Assembly: GCF_001612785.1 (NCBI RefSeq)
Contig: NZ_BDBC01000017.1
Coordinates: forward strand, 124,001 to 188,000
Length of the DNA stretch: 64,000 bases
DNA from: Nocardia beijingensis NBRC 16342
Lineage (GTDB): Bacteria; Actinomycetota; Actinomycetes; Mycobacteriales; Mycobacteriaceae
Direction: 5' to 3'
The notes beneath the pieces are model-generated. The model saw nothing but the letters and a program-made list of their open reading frames with translations. It was not told the origin of the DNA and did no database searches. Positions within the stretch are counted from its first letter, which is position 1, and every line of letters starts with the position of its first letter. A program made the position numbers and the translations under genes. Positions 51,049 to 59,936 of the stretch are shown here, one piece after another.

Positions 51049-53126
51049 TCCGCGCCGGCGCGCTCGTCGCCCTCCTCCTCGACGAGCCGCAGCGCGCTCG
51101 GCCACCAGATCCTGCGCCCGATCAGGCTGAACAGCGCGGGGATCACCACCGTGCGCACGACGAACGTATCGAGCAGGATGCCGAGGCCGACCACGATGCC
51201 GACCTGGGTCAGGGTGATCAGCGGGAGCACGCCGAGCACGCAGAACACCGCCGCGAGCACGATGCCGGCACTGGTGATCACCGCGCCGGTCACCGACACC
51301 GCCCGCACCATGCCGTGCGTGGTGCCGTGCCGAGGGGTCTCCTCGCGGGCCCTGGTCACCAGGAAGATCGTGTAGTCAACGCCGAGCGCGACCAGGAACA
51401 GGAACGCGAACAGCGGCACGCTGATGTCCAGCGCCGGGAATCCGAACACGTGCGCACTCATCCAGCTGCCGAGGCCGAGCGCGGCCAGCGCGCTCAACAC
51501 CGTCACCGCGACCAGCAGCACCGCGGCGGGCACCGCGCGCAGCAGCGCCAGCAACACCACCAGCACCACGACGAGGATGAGCGGGATGATCAGCTTGCGG
51601 TCGCGGCTCGCGGCCGTCTGGACGTCCAGCGCCTGGGCATCGGTGCCGCCGACGATCGCGTCGGCCCCTGGCACGGCGGCCACCGACGCCCGCAGCGCCT
51701 CGATCGTGTCGAAGGCGCGCGCGGAAGACGGCGGAGCGTCGATGACCACCGACCACCGGGTGAGCCCGGTCGGCGAGGTGCCGGTCTGCCAGGTCATCAC
51801 CACGCCCTCCGTGCGGTGGAACGCCGCGTCGATGCCCACCACCGCGTCGCTGCGCGCGAGGACGATCGCGGGATCGGACGCGCCGGAGGGGAAATGCCGT
51901 GCCAGGGCGTCGAAGCCATCGACCGACTCCGCGCGAACCCGGAACTGCTCGGTCTGGGACAGCCCCACCTGCGTCGACAGCAACCCGGTCGCGCAGACGG
52001 CCAGCACCACGATGGCGCTCGCGGCGACCACCGCCGGCCTGCGCACCACGCGCGCGGCGATCGCGTGCCAGATTCCCTCGTCGGCCGTATCGCGGTCGTC
52101 GGCCTGCGGCACGAAAGGCCAGAACACGTTGCGCCCGCACAACGCCAGCGCGGCGGGCAGCGCGAGCAGCACGAACACCACCGCCACCAGCAATCCGAGC
52201 GCGGCCATCACGCCGAGACTGCGCGTGCTCGGCACCGAGGCGAGCACCAGCACGAGCAGCGCGGCGACCACCGTCACGTTGCTGGCCAGGATCGCGGGCC
52301 CGGCGCGCCGCACCGCATGTCGCAAGGCCGTGCGGTGGTCGGCTTCCCGATGCAGTTCGTCGCGATAGCGCGACACCAGCAACAGCGCGTAGTTGGTGCC
52401 CGCACCGAACACCAGCACGCTGGTGACGCCGGAGGTCGAGCCGTCGAAGGTCAGGTCGGTCACGCGCGCCAGCGCGGTACCGGCGCCGGTGGCCACCCGG
52501 TCCGCGGCGCCGACCACCGCGAGCGGCACCAACCACAGCACCGGCGAACGGTAGGTCGCGATCAGCAGCACGGCGACGACCACCGCCGTAACCGCCAACA
52601 GGGTGACGTTCGCGCCGGAGAACGAGTCGGCGATGTCGGCTCCGAACGCCGGACCGCCGGTGACCTGCAGCAGCAGTCCGTCGGGCAGGCCGTCCCGCGC
52701 GACGGTGCGGATGTCGCCGACGCGGTCGGTCAGCGCGAATCCGCTCAGGTCGGCGGTCACGGGCACCTGGCCGATCGCCGCTTTCCGGTCCGGGGAAGCG
52801 AGCAGGTCGCTCGGGCCAGGGGTGCGTCCCGACGCGCGGGCCACCGACGCCGCGGTGGCGTTGCGGTCGGCGTCGGTCAGTTCGCCGCCGTCGGCGCGGG
52901 TGACCACGATGATCGCCGCGGCCGACCCCGCGTCCGGGAACTCCTCCAGCGCCTGCTCCACCCGCGCGGATTCCGCCGAGGACGGTAGCGCGGTGGGGGC
53001 CTGCCCCGCGGACTCGTTCTCGCCCACCGCGGCGATCAGGCCGATCGAGGCCGCGGCGAGCACCACCAGCAGCACCCACGAAGTCCGGGCGGTCACCACC
53101 GACGCATAGCGATCCCAAGCGCTCAC
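51009..53126 (-). CDS. MMPL-family transporter
   Basis: A 705-residue RND-type transporter of the MmpL family. It has an N-terminal span TSWVLLVVLAAASIGLIAAV, a large periplasmic domain (SVARASGRTPGPSD), a first core of five spans ending in VLASVPSTRSLGVMAALGLL, a second periplasmic region, and a second core (PLFAFLFLVALGVDYTIFLV and RAREETPRHGTTHGMVRAVS). The GVDYTIFLVTRAREE and GAGTNYALLLVSRYRDEL pieces are the paired motif of MMPL proteins. It likely exports a lipid or drug. Divergent from a MarR-type regulator that may control it. The final 40 bp overlap the hydroxylase gene tail to tail. Confidence 0.86.
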   Translation of the reverse strand: MSAWDRYASVVTARTSWVLLVVLAAASIGLIAAVGENESAGQAPTALPSSAESARVEQALEEFPDAGSAAAIIVVTRADGGELTDADRNATAASVARASGRTPGPSDLLASPDRKAAIGQVPVTADLSGFALTDRVGDIRTVARDGLPDGLLLQVTGGPAFGADIADSFSGANVTLLAVTAVVVAVLLIATYRSPVLWLVPLAVVGAADRVATGAGTALARVTDLTFDGSTSGVTSVLVFGAGTNYALLLVSRYRDELHREADHRTALRHAVRRAGPAILASNVTVVAALLVLVLASVPSTRSLGVMAALGLLVAVVFVLLALPAALALCGRNVFWPFVPQADDRDTADEGIWHAIAARVVRRPAVVAASAIVVLAVCATGLLSTQVGLSQTEQFRVRAESVDGFDALARHFPSGASDPAIVLARSDAVVGIDAAFHRTEGVVMTWQTGTSPTGLTRWSVVIDAPPSSARAFDTIEALRASVAAVPGADAIVGGTDAQALDVQTAASRDRKLIIPLILVVVLVVLLALLRAVPAAVLLVAVTVLSALAALGLGSWMSAHVFGFPALDISVPLFAFLFLVALGVDYTIFLVTRAREETPRHGTTHGMVRAVSVTGAVITSAGIVLAAVFCVLGVLPLITLTQVGIVVGLGILLDTFVVRTVVIPALFSLIGRRIWWPSALRLVEEEGDERAGADQSAGAQPGPRNK

Positions 53127-53213
53127 ACCGCAACTCTCTCAGAAACTGAAATATTAAGCAATTGAGACACCGCCTTGAACTACGCTGACGCCCATGTGCG
53201 AAAGGATGCCTCG

Positions 53214-53708
53214 TTGACCGCCGATCCGACCGCCGACAGACCGGACCGCGCCGGACTGGAAGCCGACATCGCCTCCGACATCCGGGCGCTCACCGCGATC
53301 TCGGAGCAGATCGGTCAGGTCTTCGCGCGGGCGAACGAGCTGCGCGCGGGCGACTTCCGCGCACTGATGCACGTCGCCACCGCCGAGATCGAGGGCGCGC
53401 CACTGACCGCAGGCGCGCTCGGCAAGCTGATGGGAATCTCTTCGTCGGCGGTGACCTACCTGGTCGAGCGCATGATCGATTCCGGCCACCTGCGCCGCGC
53501 CGCCGATCCGGCCGACCGCAGGCGGGTGATCCTGCACTACGACGAGCACGGCATGGACGTGGCCCGCGGCTTCTTCACCCCGCTCGGGCAGCGGACCCGC
53601 GCCGCGATGGCCGAACTGCCCGACGCGGACTTGCGCGCCGCGCACCGCGTGCTGGTCGCCGTCGTGCGGGCGATGCGCGGGTACCACGGCGAGCTGACCG
53701 GCGACTGA
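53214..53708 (+). CDS. MarR-family regulator
   Basis: A 164-residue winged-helix protein. The recognition region is ALGKLMGISSSAVTYLVERM with the wing DSGHLRRAADPADRRRVILH, a standard MarR signature. The TTG at 53214 is chosen because AAAGGA lies 7 nt upstream; an upstream TTG at 53175 also keeps the frame. It is divergent from the MmpL transporter with an AT-rich 87-bp region between (AAACTGAAATATTAAGCAATTG), a likely site for repressing both. The inducer is unknown. Confidence 0.84.
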   Translation: MTADPTADRPDRAGLEADIASDIRALTAISEQIGQVFARANELRAGDFRALMHVATAEIEGAPLTAGALGKLMGISSSAVTYLVERMIDSGHLRRAADPADRRRVILHYDEHGMDVARGFFTPLGQRTRAAMAELPDADLRAAHRVLVAVVRAMRGYHGELTGD

Positions 53709-53726
53709 ACGCCGCCGGGGCGCGCG

Positions 53727-54536
53727 TCAGTCCCGCAGGGCCTGATCGCGCAGCGACTTCAACGTCTTCGACAGAATCCGCGAGACCTGCATCTGCGAGC
53801 ACCCGATCCGCTGCGCGATCTGCTCCTGCGACATCGAGTCGAAGAAGCGCATCACCAGCACCTGCTTCTCGCGTTCCGGCAGAGCCGCCAGCAGCGGCTT
53901 CACCGCCAGGTAGTTCTCCACGGTGCCGAAGTCGGGGTCCTCGGCGCCGAGCGTGTCCAGCAGCGAGGGACCGCCGGATTCCGAGTCGTCGGTGTCGGAG
54001 GCGGCGTCGATCGAGGAGGTCTGGTAGGCGTTGCGGGCGATGAGCGCCTGGGTCACCTCGTTCAGATCCGCCCCCAGTTCCTCGGCGATCTCCCGCGCCC
54101 GCGGCATCCGGCCGAGGCGCTGCGACAGGATCTCCACCGTCGGACCGATGGTGGACTGTATCTCCTTGAGCCGGCGCGGCACTCGCACCGACCACGCGTA
54201 GTCGCGGAAATGCCTGCGCACTTCGCCCATGATCGTCGGCACCGCGAACGACAGGAAGGTCGCGCCGTGGCCGGGATCGAAGCGGTCGACGGCGGCGAGC
54301 ATGCCGACCCGCGCGATCTGCAACAAGTCCTCGAAACTCTCGCCGCGGCCGCTGAACTTGCGGGCGATGTGTTCGGCCAGCGGCAGGCACCGCTCGATCA
54401 CCTCGGTGCGCAGGGCTTCGCGGCGCGGATCGTCCGGAGCCAATGCGGCCAGTTCGGCGAAGAGCGGCTCGATATTGTCGTAGGTATCTCCCCGCGATTT
54501 CCGCTTGGAAGCGACCTGATTCGACTCGCTACTCAT
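53727..54536 (-). CDS. sigF: SigF-type alternative sigma factor
   Basis: A 269-residue sigma factor of the SigB/SigF group. Region 2 contains EHIARKFSGRGESFEDLLQIARVGMLAAVDRFDPGHGATFLSFAVPTIMGEVRRHFRD; region 3 is QSTIGPTVEILSQRLGRMPR; region 4 ends in QEQIAQRIGCSQMQVSRILS, the -35 recognition helix. It controls general stress and stationary-phase genes in relatives. Its start overlaps the end of the anti-sigma gene by 8 bp, the usual UsfX/SigF layout. The candidate promoter at 49092-49115 would be one of its targets. Confidence 0.9.
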   Translation of the reverse strand: MSSESNQVASKRKSRGDTYDNIEPLFAELAALAPDDPRREALRTEVIERCLPLAEHIARKFSGRGESFEDLLQIARVGMLAAVDRFDPGHGATFLSFAVPTIMGEVRRHFRDYAWSVRVPRRLKEIQSTIGPTVEILSQRLGRMPRAREIAEELGADLNEVTQALIARNAYQTSSIDAASDTDDSESGGPSLLDTLGAEDPDFGTVENYLAVKPLLAALPEREKQVLVMRFFDSMSQEQIAQRIGCSQMQVSRILSKTLKSLRDQALRD

Positions 54537-54966
54537 TATTCGAGCCGCCGCGCACCCACCGGAAGTCGACGACAGTCGGGTAGCCGCCCGCCGCGGCGTC
54601 GTGCGCGCCTCGGGTGGCCGACACCGAGTGCGTGAGCGTCGCCACGATGTGCCAGCCGAAACCGGACTCGTCGGGACTGATGTCCGACACCGTGACGGTG
54701 GAGACGCGCACGTCCACCGCGTCGTCCTCGAAGCCGAACGCGCACTCCAGCTCCGCGCCGTCCACCGCGTCCAGCACCAGCGCGCTGGCCACCTCGTCGA
54801 GGGCGAGCCGGATGTCGGTCACCTCATCGATGCCGAAATCGGCCATGAGCGTGACGGTCTCGGCCAAGGCACGCAACATAGCCAGCTGTTCGGACACCGC
54901 GGGCACCCGCACGCTGATCGTGCCGGTCCGCGTCGTCGCGGGAGGAGTCCCCTCACCCTTGCTCAT
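54529..54966 (-). CDS. usfX: Anti-sigma factor of the RsbW/UsfX type
   Basis: A 145-residue GHKL-fold anti-sigma factor that should bind and hold SigF. The core reads DFGIDEVTDIRLALDEVASA followed by LVLDAVDGAELECAF, and FGWHIVATLTHSVSAT near the end. As in M. tuberculosis UsfX, the Asn of the ATP-binding N-box is not obvious, so it may be regulated by redox or anti-anti-sigma factors instead of by kinase activity. It overlaps sigF by 8 bp and comes first, so both are made from one message. Confidence 0.85.
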   Translation of the reverse strand: MSKGEGTPPATTRTGTISVRVPAVSEQLAMLRALAETVTLMADFGIDEVTDIRLALDEVASALVLDAVDGAELECAFGFEDDAVDVRVSTVTVSDISPDESGFGWHIVATLTHSVSATRGAHDAAAGGYPTVVDFRWVRGGSNNE

Positions 54967-55136
54967 GCACCGCTCCCAGAAGTCGCGCCGTCCGTCGGAG
55001 CGCCAAGCCTACGCCCTCTCCTCCGGGCGGTTCGACCGGCCACGGCACAGCGCGCGCGTCTTCGCCGGGGACGGCACGTCGCGCGACGCCGCGACGCGCT
55101 CCCAGCGACGGCGTCCGACGCCGATGAACAGCGCGT

Positions 55137-55670
55137 TCATCGGCGCTCGCCGACAGGCCCGCGCTCGGCATCCCGGCGCTCACCCGGACTCGGCGCGGCC
55201 GGCAACCCGGTCCGCTCGGACGGAAGACGGCGCCGGCCGTCCCCGATCGCGCGCACCAGATCGGTGTAGGCGATCTCCAGCTCGGCCAGCCGGGTCCATG
55301 CCGCGTGCATGCGCTCGCCACCGGGATCGTCGTGCATGAGCAGATGGAACGCCTCCTCCGCGACGGCGGCCATCCGGTCGATCATCTCGCCCAGGCTCTC
55401 GTGGTGCACCCGCACCGCGGGGTCGGCGCTCGGCAGGTGCAGCGCCGCCCAGGTGTCGATCCGACCGACCAGCTCGGCGCGCCGGCGTCGCGTCTCGGCC
55501 GTCTCGCGCGCGTCCTCCCGGCACTGCCGGTGTAGTTCGGTCAGCTCGCGCGCCCACCGGCTCACCGGGCCATCCACGTGCTGGCCGCCCAGCGCGCACA
55601 GCAGGGCGCTCGGACTCGGCAAGACCGAACCCTCGGACAGCTTTCGCGGTCGCGCACGCTGGACCAGCAT
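55137..55670 (-). CDS. DUF4254 family protein
   Basis: A 177-residue protein of the DUF4254 family. The helical core LPSPSALLCALGGQHVDGPV, ELTELHRQCREDARETAETR and RIDTWAALHLPSADPAVRVH continues with HESLGEMIDRMAAVAEEAFHLL, in which the WA-x-HLP motif and the spaced acidic and His residues are the family pattern. The Arg-rich end suggests nucleic-acid or membrane contact. The ATG at 55670 has GGGGAGG upstream. Function unknown. It is upstream of usfX-sigF on the same strand with a 170-bp gap. Confidence 0.78.
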   Translation of the reverse strand: MLVQRARPRKLSEGSVLPSPSALLCALGGQHVDGPVSRWARELTELHRQCREDARETAETRRRRAELVGRIDTWAALHLPSADPAVRVHHESLGEMIDRMAAVAEEAFHLLMHDDPGGERMHAAWTRLAELEIAYTDLVRAIGDGRRRLPSERTGLPAAPSPGERRDAERGPVGERR

Positions 55671-55779
55671 CGGCCTACCTCCCCGGCCGACCGCACCGCT
55701 CGCGCGGCCGGTCGTCCAAGCCTTCATCAGAACAGCGTTCATTCCCGGTCGGGCATGCCCGCTGCGGGCAGAGGCAAAC

Positions 55780-56205
55780 TCACAGGGGCGCAGTGAGTTC
55801 GAGATGGATGCCGTCGGGATCGGAGAACGACAGGATCGCGATGCCGAAATCGGCCATCTCGGTGATCTCCCCGTGCTCGATGCCCGCCGCGGACAGGCGA
55901 GCGGCCGCGGCCACCAGATCGTCGCGCGCGGGAACCGTGAAACTGAGATGGTCCAAACCCACCCGCTCGGAATCGAATCGGTCCGCCGGGTCGGCGACCG
56001 GGCGCAGGCCGAGCAACATGCCGTTGGCCTGGAAAACCACCCCGCCGAACAGCCGCATCGGGTCGGCGCGCACCGCGGGATCGTCCGGGCTGCCAGGCGA
56101 TTCGGCGGCGATGGGGAAACCGAGCACATCTCGGTAGAAGGCACGCGACCGGGCGATATCGGTCACGGTCAACCGGATGTGGTGCGTCCCGGTCGTTTCG
56201 ATCAT
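55780..56205 (-). CDS. VOC (glyoxalase/bleomycin-resistance) family protein
   Basis: A 141-residue metalloprotein with two VOC halves. The first has THHIRLTVTDIARSRAFYRD, the second DHLSFTVPARDDLVAAAARLSAAGIEHGE and DPDGIHLELTAPL. The likely metal ligands are His in THHIRL, His in DHLSFT and the C-terminal Glu in HLELTA. Substrate unknown; relatives include dioxygenases and drug-binding proteins. The ATG at 56205 is chosen although a GTG at 56211 is close to GGGAG. It is divergent from a GlxA-type regulator, which may control it. Confidence 0.82.
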   Translation of the reverse strand: MIETTGTHHIRLTVTDIARSRAFYRDVLGFPIAAESPGSPDDPAVRADPMRLFGGVVFQANGMLLGLRPVADPADRFDSERVGLDHLSFTVPARDDLVAAAARLSAAGIEHGEITEMADFGIAILSFSDPDGIHLELTAPL

Positions 56206-56345
56206 GGTCACGCTCCCAAGCGGTGTACGGCGGGTCGATCGGCTTCCCCACGCTGTCGGCGGGGCGAACCGTCTCGCGATGACGGTAGGACAGAATCCCG
56301 CAGGAACCGAGTGTCGGGAACGACATCTTCGGTACCGTTTCCGAC

Positions 56346-57320
56346 ATGGATGTCGTCGTCTTCGTGGTGGACGGCGTAGCCGATTTCGGCTACGCCGCCT
56401 TGCTGGAGACCTTCAACACCGCCAACGCCGTGCGCACCGAACTGCCCGACCCGCCGCAGCCGTGGCGGGTGCGCAGCGTGTCGTTCGGCGCCACGGTGCG
56501 GTCGGGCCACGGCAACACCGTGCCGACGGTCCCGCTCGACGAGGTCGGCGACGGATTCGACCTGATGATCGTGCCCGCCGTGAACGTCTTGGCGGCCGCG
56601 GCGCTGATCGACCTGGTCTCCGCACCCGCCAGCCGTCCGGTGCTCGATCGGCTGGTCGCGGCCCGCGATCGGGGCGCCCACCTCGCCGGGGCCTGCACCG
56701 GAACGTTCTTCCTGGCCGAGGCGGGCGTGCTGGACGGCTCCCCGGCGACCACGAGCTGGTGGCTCGGCCCCAGCTTCCGGCGCCGCTATCCCGGCGTCGA
56801 CCTCGACGAGGGGCGCACGCTGTGCCGCGGCCCGCGCGTCACCACCGCGGGCGCAGCGCTGTCGCACATGGACCTCGCGCTGTCGCTGATCGCGGGCAAG
56901 AGCCCGGCGCTGGCCGAACGCGCCATGCGCTATCTGGCAGTGGGCGCGGGACGGCCGCAACGCGAGTTCATCGTGCCCGAGATCATCGCCCGCGGCGATT
57001 CCGTCACCGCCGCCTTCGAACGCTGGGTGCGCACCCATTTGGGCGAGAACTTCCGGATCTCCCAGGCCGCTCGCGCCATCGGCGTCACCGAACGCAGCCT
57101 GCAGCGGGCCACCCACGCCGAGCTGGGCATGTCCCCCACCGAATTCGTGCACGACATCCGCCTGGAACGTGCCGTGCAGCTGCTGCGCACCACCTCGCTG
57201 ACGGTGGACGCGGTGGCCGCCAAGGTGGGCTACCTCAATGCCGGAACCCTGCGTGGATTGTTCCGCCGCCGCCGGGGCATGTCGATCTCCGAGATTCGCA
57301 TGACGCGCGTGTCGTATTGA
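56346..57320 (+). CDS. GlxA-family AraC-type regulator
   Basis: A 324-residue regulator. The N-terminal DJ-1/PfpI-like domain has VFVVDGVADFGYAALLETFN and the elbow LAGACTGTFFLAEAGVLDG with the expected Cys. The C-terminal AraC helix-turn-helix contains ISQAARAIGVTERSLQRATHAELGMSPTEFVHDIRLERAVQLLRTT and a second repeat VDAVAAKVGYLNAGTLRGLF. Members sense small molecules and control catabolic genes. Divergent from the VOC gene with 140 bp between, so that gene is a plausible target. It ends 292 bp before the protease-nuclease gene. Confidence 0.88.
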   Translation: MDVVVFVVDGVADFGYAALLETFNTANAVRTELPDPPQPWRVRSVSFGATVRSGHGNTVPTVPLDEVGDGFDLMIVPAVNVLAAAALIDLVSAPASRPVLDRLVAARDRGAHLAGACTGTFFLAEAGVLDGSPATTSWWLGPSFRRRYPGVDLDEGRTLCRGPRVTTAGAALSHMDLALSLIAGKSPALAERAMRYLAVGAGRPQREFIVPEIIARGDSVTAAFERWVRTHLGENFRISQAARAIGVTERSLQRATHAELGMSPTEFVHDIRLERAVQLLRTTSLTVDAVAAKVGYLNAGTLRGLFRRRRGMSISEIRMTRVSY

Positions 57321-57506
57321 GCCGACCCACCGGCACGAAGGCTTATCGACCGGTCGCGATCGCTGCCTCGTGACCGCGACGGCGACAGCCCCGGCCCAAT
57401 ACCGGTGAAAATCCAACGTCGCCGCAACCGACAGATCGGGCCGGGACCGGTGTACCGGCTCGGTTATCCGAACGAACTTCCGCACCAGCACCACGACCCC
57501 TTGGTT

Positions 57507-57524
57507 CGAGTAGTTCGCTACTCG
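57507..57524. promoter_or_regulatory. Palindrome upstream of the protease-nuclease gene
   Basis: CGAGTAG-TTCG-CTACTCG is a perfect 7-bp inverted repeat 88 bp before the start of the protease-nuclease gene. The inner part AGTAG-N4-CTACT recurs at 60069, upstream of the SRPBCC gene. It could be a protein site or a UUCG-loop hairpin. Confidence 0.6.
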
Positions 57525-57612
57525 TGTGCGGGCACGCCTGTGACCAGAGAATGGCGATAGCTGGTGCGACGATGCCGTCGCCACCAGGCTCACCTCGATC
57601 ACGGAGTCACCC

Positions 57613-59466
57613 ATGCCTGCGAAAAAGAATCCACCCTCCCGGTCGCATATCGAAAAAGATGATCTTCTCGCCGCACTGCGCAAATTCATTCGCAGCAAGG
57701 GAGAGAACTTCCTCGAAGACCCCAATATCTCCTCGGTCGGCATCGGCTACAAGCAAGTCGACGGGGAATCGACGGGCGAGATCGCGGTGCAATTCACCGT
57801 GCACGAGAAGGTGTCCGCGCCGGAAGCGTTGGAAGCGCTCGGCACCACGGCGATTCCGGAGACCGTCACCGTCGACGGGATCGAGGTACCGACCGACGTG
57901 CTGCAACGCAGCTTCCAGCCCGCTTTCCGGCTGGTGGCCGAAGCCGTTGCGCCCGAGCGGAAAACGCGCCTCGACCCGATCGTCCCCGGGGTCAGCGTCG
58001 CCCACCCGAGCACCACGGCGGGCACGATCGGCTGCGTCGTCTACGACCGCGACGACGGGACACCGTATGTACTGAGCAATTGGCACGTCCTGCACACCGC
58101 GGCGGGCAGGCTCGGCGACGACGTCGTGCAGCCGGGCCCGCGCGACGACAACCGGGTCGACCGCAACCGGCTCGGCAAGCTCATCCGATCCCATCTCGGC
58201 ACGGCGGGCGACTGCGCCGTCGCCGACATCGAGAACCGGCAGTTCAGCGCCGCCATCATCGGACTCGACGTCGTTCCGGACCGGCTCGGCGAACCCGAAC
58301 TCGGCGACAAGATGATCAAGAGCGGTCGGACCACCCAGATCACCCACGGCATCGTGCGGCGCGTCGACGTGGTCGCCGAGATCGACTACCGAGACGTGGG
58401 CACGAAGAGCATCGGCGGTTTCGAGATCGGGCCCGATCCGGACCGCCCCGCGGTCGACGGCGAGATCAGCAGCGGCGGAGACTCCGGGTCGGCGTGGATG
58501 TTCAAGCTTCCCGGCGGGGAGACCAGCACCGTGCTGGCCGGATTGCATTTCGCCGGTGAGATGGGCGCGAACACCGACGAGCACGCGCTGGCCTGCCTGC
58601 CGCAGTCGGTGTTCGAGAAGCTCGGCATCACCTTGACTCCCCCGCTGGCGGACGAAGTCGCTGCCGCCGCCGGATACGACCCGCTTTTCCTCGGGTCACC
58701 GATCCCCCTGCCCGAGGTGGACGCCGAGGTCCGCCCCGACGTGGCGACCGCCCTGGATGGCGCCGATGTCCTGCACTACACGCATTTCTCCCTCACGATG
58801 CGCCGCTCGCGCCGCTTCGCCATCTGGGTGGCCTGGAACATCGACGGCGGCTCGATGAAGAAGCTGTCGCGGAAGAAGATCGACTTCGTCAAGGACGCGC
58901 GGCTCGACGCGGACGCCCAGGTCGGCAACGAGCTCTACCGCGACAACCGGCTCGATCGCGGCCACCTCGCCCGACGTGCGGACCTGCTGTGGGGCAGCCT
59001 GCCCGAAGCGCGGAAGGCCAACGAGGATTCGTTCTTCTACACCAACATCACCCCGCAGATGGACGACTTCAACCAGAGCATGCGCGACGGAATCTGGGGG
59101 CGGCTCGAGGACGCCGTCTTCGCCGACGTCACCGTCGACGACCTCAGGGTCAGCGCGTTCGGCGGCCCGGTCTTCACCGACGACGACCAGGAATTCCGGC
59201 AGGTCAAGCTTCCGCGCCAGTTCTGGAAGGTGATCGCGTTCCGGGAGAACGGCCAACTGAAGGCACGCGGTTTCCTGCTGAGCCAGAACCTGGATCAGCT
59301 CGAGGTGCTCGATCTCGACGAGTTCCGCGTCTTCCAGGTGCCGTTGACCGAGATCGAGCAGCGAGCCCGCTTCCACTTCCCGCAGGCGCTGCGGGACGCG
59401 GATCTGCGGCTGGCGCCGGAGGAGGTGGCCGCCCCCTTGGACTCGGTGGCGGACATCCGATGGTGA
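57613..59466 (+). CDS. Trypsin-like serine protease fused to a NUC1-type DNA/RNA endonuclease
   Basis: A 617-residue protein without a signal peptide. After an N-terminal domain (IEKDDLLAALRKFIRSKGEN, SSVGIGYKQVDG), residues 125-335 are a chymotrypsin-fold protease with His158 (YVLSNWHVL), Asp200 (GDCAVADIE) and Ser291 (SGGDSGSAWMF). From about 390 to 590 is a NUC1 domain: ALDGADVLHYTHFSLTMRRS, then DRGHLARRADLLWG with the catalytic His451, and FYTNITPQMDDFNQSM with the Mg-binding Asn487, followed by IWGRLEDAVF. Both enzymes appear complete. Cytosolic location of a nonspecific nuclease with its own protease suggests a lethal or defence effector released by self-cleavage, but this is inference. 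Confidence 0.85.
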   Translation: MPAKKNPPSRSHIEKDDLLAALRKFIRSKGENFLEDPNISSVGIGYKQVDGESTGEIAVQFTVHEKVSAPEALEALGTTAIPETVTVDGIEVPTDVLQRSFQPAFRLVAEAVAPERKTRLDPIVPGVSVAHPSTTAGTIGCVVYDRDDGTPYVLSNWHVLHTAAGRLGDDVVQPGPRDDNRVDRNRLGKLIRSHLGTAGDCAVADIENRQFSAAIIGLDVVPDRLGEPELGDKMIKSGRTTQITHGIVRRVDVVAEIDYRDVGTKSIGGFEIGPDPDRPAVDGEISSGGDSGSAWMFKLPGGETSTVLAGLHFAGEMGANTDEHALACLPQSVFEKLGITLTPPLADEVAAAAGYDPLFLGSPIPLPEVDAEVRPDVATALDGADVLHYTHFSLTMRRSRRFAIWVAWNIDGGSMKKLSRKKIDFVKDARLDADAQVGNELYRDNRLDRGHLARRADLLWGSLPEARKANEDSFFYTNITPQMDDFNQSMRDGIWGRLEDAVFADVTVDDLRVSAFGGPVFTDDDQEFRQVKLPRQFWKVIAFRENGQLKARGFLLSQNLDQLEVLDLDEFRVFQVPLTEIEQRARFHFPQALRDADLRLAPEEVAAPLDSVADIRW

Positions 59467-59477
59467 AGCGATGGTCG

Positions 59478-59936
59478 CTATACGGCGCGGGATTGCGGAG
59501 GAGCGGTGAATCCTTCGGCGAAATCGATGAAGTTCCGCACGACGGTCTCGGCCTCCCGCCGCACACCGCGCTTGAGCAGTAGGCCGGGCAACAGGAGCGA
59601 TGATTGCAGCTCGGTGTGATACCAGACCTGCGATCCCGAGCCGTCCGCGGAGACTTCGAACCAGCCACCGCCGCCGACCCCGACACAGCTGTCCACGACC
59701 TGCCAGGACACTCGATCCTCGGTCCACTCGTACTCCAGCACCTGGAGATCGGACCGGCCCAGCGGAGTCTCCGCGGTGACGTAAACCCGTTGCGGGCGAC
59801 CGGATTCGTCGCGGGTGGCCACGCGCGCGTCCGAATGCGTCGACCATTCGGGAAGCATTTCGATCGCGGCGACCGCATCGAAGACCTGTGCGGGATGGAC
59901 GCCGACGGCAAAATGGATATCGGTTTTTACGCGCAT
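59478..59936 (-). CDS. SRPBCC-fold protein facing the protease-nuclease gene
   Basis: A 152-residue protein of the START/SRPBCC (polyketide cyclase-like) fold. The start MRVKTDIHFAVGVHPAQVFD and the strands EWTEDRVSWQVVDSCVGVGG and YHTELQSSLLLPGLLLKRGV-RREAE are typical, with a hydrophobic ligand cavity. GGAGG precedes the ATG at 59936; the frame is open upstream to 60032. It ends 11 bp from the convergent protease-nuclease gene. A palindrome at 60069-60084 like that upstream of the partner gene lies 133 bp before its start. It may sense a lipid or signal for the pair, or be the immunity or activator factor; nothing decides this. Confidence 0.8.
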   Translation of the reverse strand: MRVKTDIHFAVGVHPAQVFDAVAAIEMLPEWSTHSDARVATRDESGRPQRVYVTAETPLGRSDLQVLEYEWTEDRVSWQVVDSCVGVGGGGWFEVSADGSGSQVWYHTELQSSLLLPGLLLKRGVRREAETVVRNFIDFAEGFTAPPQSRAV

